Below, piece by piece: positions 63,306 through 64,000 of a stretch of DNA of 64,000 nucleotides. The DNA lies in NCBI GenBank assembly GCA_005406025.1, contig BGZK01000094.1, positions 680,501-744,500 on the forward strand, read 5' to 3'. Position numbers and translations under genes: made by a program. The DNA comes from Eumeta japonica. Taxonomy: Eukaryota > Arthropoda > Insecta > Lepidoptera > Psychidae. A model generated the notes under the pieces. The model did not search any database. It had not been told where the DNA came from and saw only the letters and a program-made list of their open reading frames with translations. The number at the start of each line of letters is the position of its first letter. Positions within the stretch are counted from its first letter, which is position 1.

Positions 63306-63465
63306 GAAACCAGCTACTCTCTGGTGGCTTGCATACTTGTATGCCTCTCAAAAATGCTATAATAAGTGTGGACTTCTCGTGACTAATCATCATTTCAGTA
63401 TAAATTCTACTTTTTTTGATACTGACTAGCCACGTGAACCGTATGAGATTATTCTGAAATGATAC

Positions 63466-63676
63466 GAAATTTCCATTAATAAAACCGACAAATAGAACGA
63501 CATGTTTCTCAAGAATCTCGGTAATAATGTTATTATAGATAACAATATTACTCTTACTACGAACCGGTCCACCTATGTAAATGATAAAAAACTCCTTGCA
63601 AGCGTGCAGCTGAAATGCGCTCCAGAACACAACTAAGCCTTCTTCATAAAGCATTGTTTCTTCAAAGTAACATTGT
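63466..63676 (-). mobile_element. Tc1-like transposase fragment, - copy
   Basis: The better-preserved copy, lying in a 133-codon open frame (63295-63696, minus). EEGLVVFWSAFQLHACKEF and IITEILEKHVVLFVGFI match the Tc1 pattern VFWGGIS..ITEILE.HVVPFA.FI. The following residues read FQNN where active elements have the catalytic DN. It carries about 24 more bases in the middle than the + copy. Confidence 0.65.
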
Positions 63677-63749
63677 AAGTTCAGGACTTTAACCACTTAA
63701 GGATTCTAAATTTCATCAATACACATCTTTTAATGTTTGAGTAAAATGC

Positions 63750-63830
63750 CTATGACTTACGGACGGACGGACATGTCGAAATTATGAGGGTTCCGTTTTT
63801 GCCATTTTGCCTCAGACCCGTAAAAATTAT
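63750..63830 (-). repeat. GTTCCGTA-type repeat, second - copy
   Basis: TTACGGACGGACGGACATGT, then GAGGGTTCCGTTTTTGCCAT: the same family and orientation as the copy at 33.9 kb. Confidence 0.5.
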
Positions 63831-64000
63831 TTTAATTATGATCTAAATATTTTACCAAGTACGTTTGTGAATTCTTGAACGGCCGATAGCTTCTGTTTTA
63901 ATATTTGTGTATTACTCGTATAGTTTTTGGTAATACATATACTAACTACCCATATAATATCTCGATATCTCACAAAAAGTTTTGAAATTATTACATTAAA

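Larger units (their letters stand above)
25329..64000 (+). other. Ubx: Ubx intron 1 (5' part; runs past window end)
   Basis: All sequence after the exon 1 donor is interpreted as the first intron. No homeodomain-coding frame occurs on either strand to the window end, so the intron exceeds 38.6 kb. A giant first intron carrying enhancers is normal for insect Ubx. It contains CpG-rich islands, transposon relics and a candidate recursive splice site, listed separately. I searched by eye for the Drosophila-type microexons (starting GKIRSDL or GKRYSES) and found none. Confidence 0.85.

Noticed and set aside
25329..64000. Homeobox exon or second Hox gene
   Set aside because: No homeodomain signature such as KIWFQNRRMK appears in any frame of either strand.

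Overview
The window is lepidopteran genomic DNA (moth or butterfly; I cannot resolve the family) from the Hox complex. One protein-coding segment is certain: coding exon 1 of Ultrabithorax (Ubx) on the + strand, 24866-25328. It runs from the MNSYFEQ start to the YPWM motif and ends at a phase-1 splice donor. Lepidopteran origin is supported by the Ubx N-terminal sequence and by several interspersed repeats familiar from moth and butterfly genomes.

Layout. Positions 1 to about 23.5 kb lie upstream of Ubx. By conserved insect Hox order and orientation this should be the abd-A/Ubx intergenic interval, but no abd-A sequence is present to prove it. It is AT-rich and gene-free, with repeats and a few short CpG-rich islands that look regulatory. 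The best of these, 14100-14195, combines a near-consensus CTCF site, two Pho cores, a GAGAG and a CRE palindrome. About 23.53-24.87 kb is a CpG-rich promoter and 5' UTR region with two minimal uORFs. From 25329 to the window end (more than 38.6 kb) is Ubx intron 1. No homeobox was found, so the homeobox exon lies beyond the window.

The intron holds several CpG-rich islands (26.6, 27.3, 29.0, 36.9, 37.9, 39.0, 40.6, 46.3, 48.5, 50.6, 54.8, 56.8, 57.5 kb). It also carries decayed transposons: a mariner with recognisable terminal inverted repeats, two inverted Tc1-like fragments, a tRNA-derived SINE and several unnamed lepidopteran repeats. At 52933/52934 a long pyrimidine tract runs into CAG followed at once by GTAAAT. 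This is the architecture of a zero-length recursive splice site, the device by which the long Drosophila Ubx intron is removed in steps.

The islands probably control Ubx, and the recursive site would help remove its long intron; both are inferences from motif content and position. Most other open reading frames are AT-driven or GC-rich shadows. I saw no CRISPR array, rRNA or functional tRNA gene.
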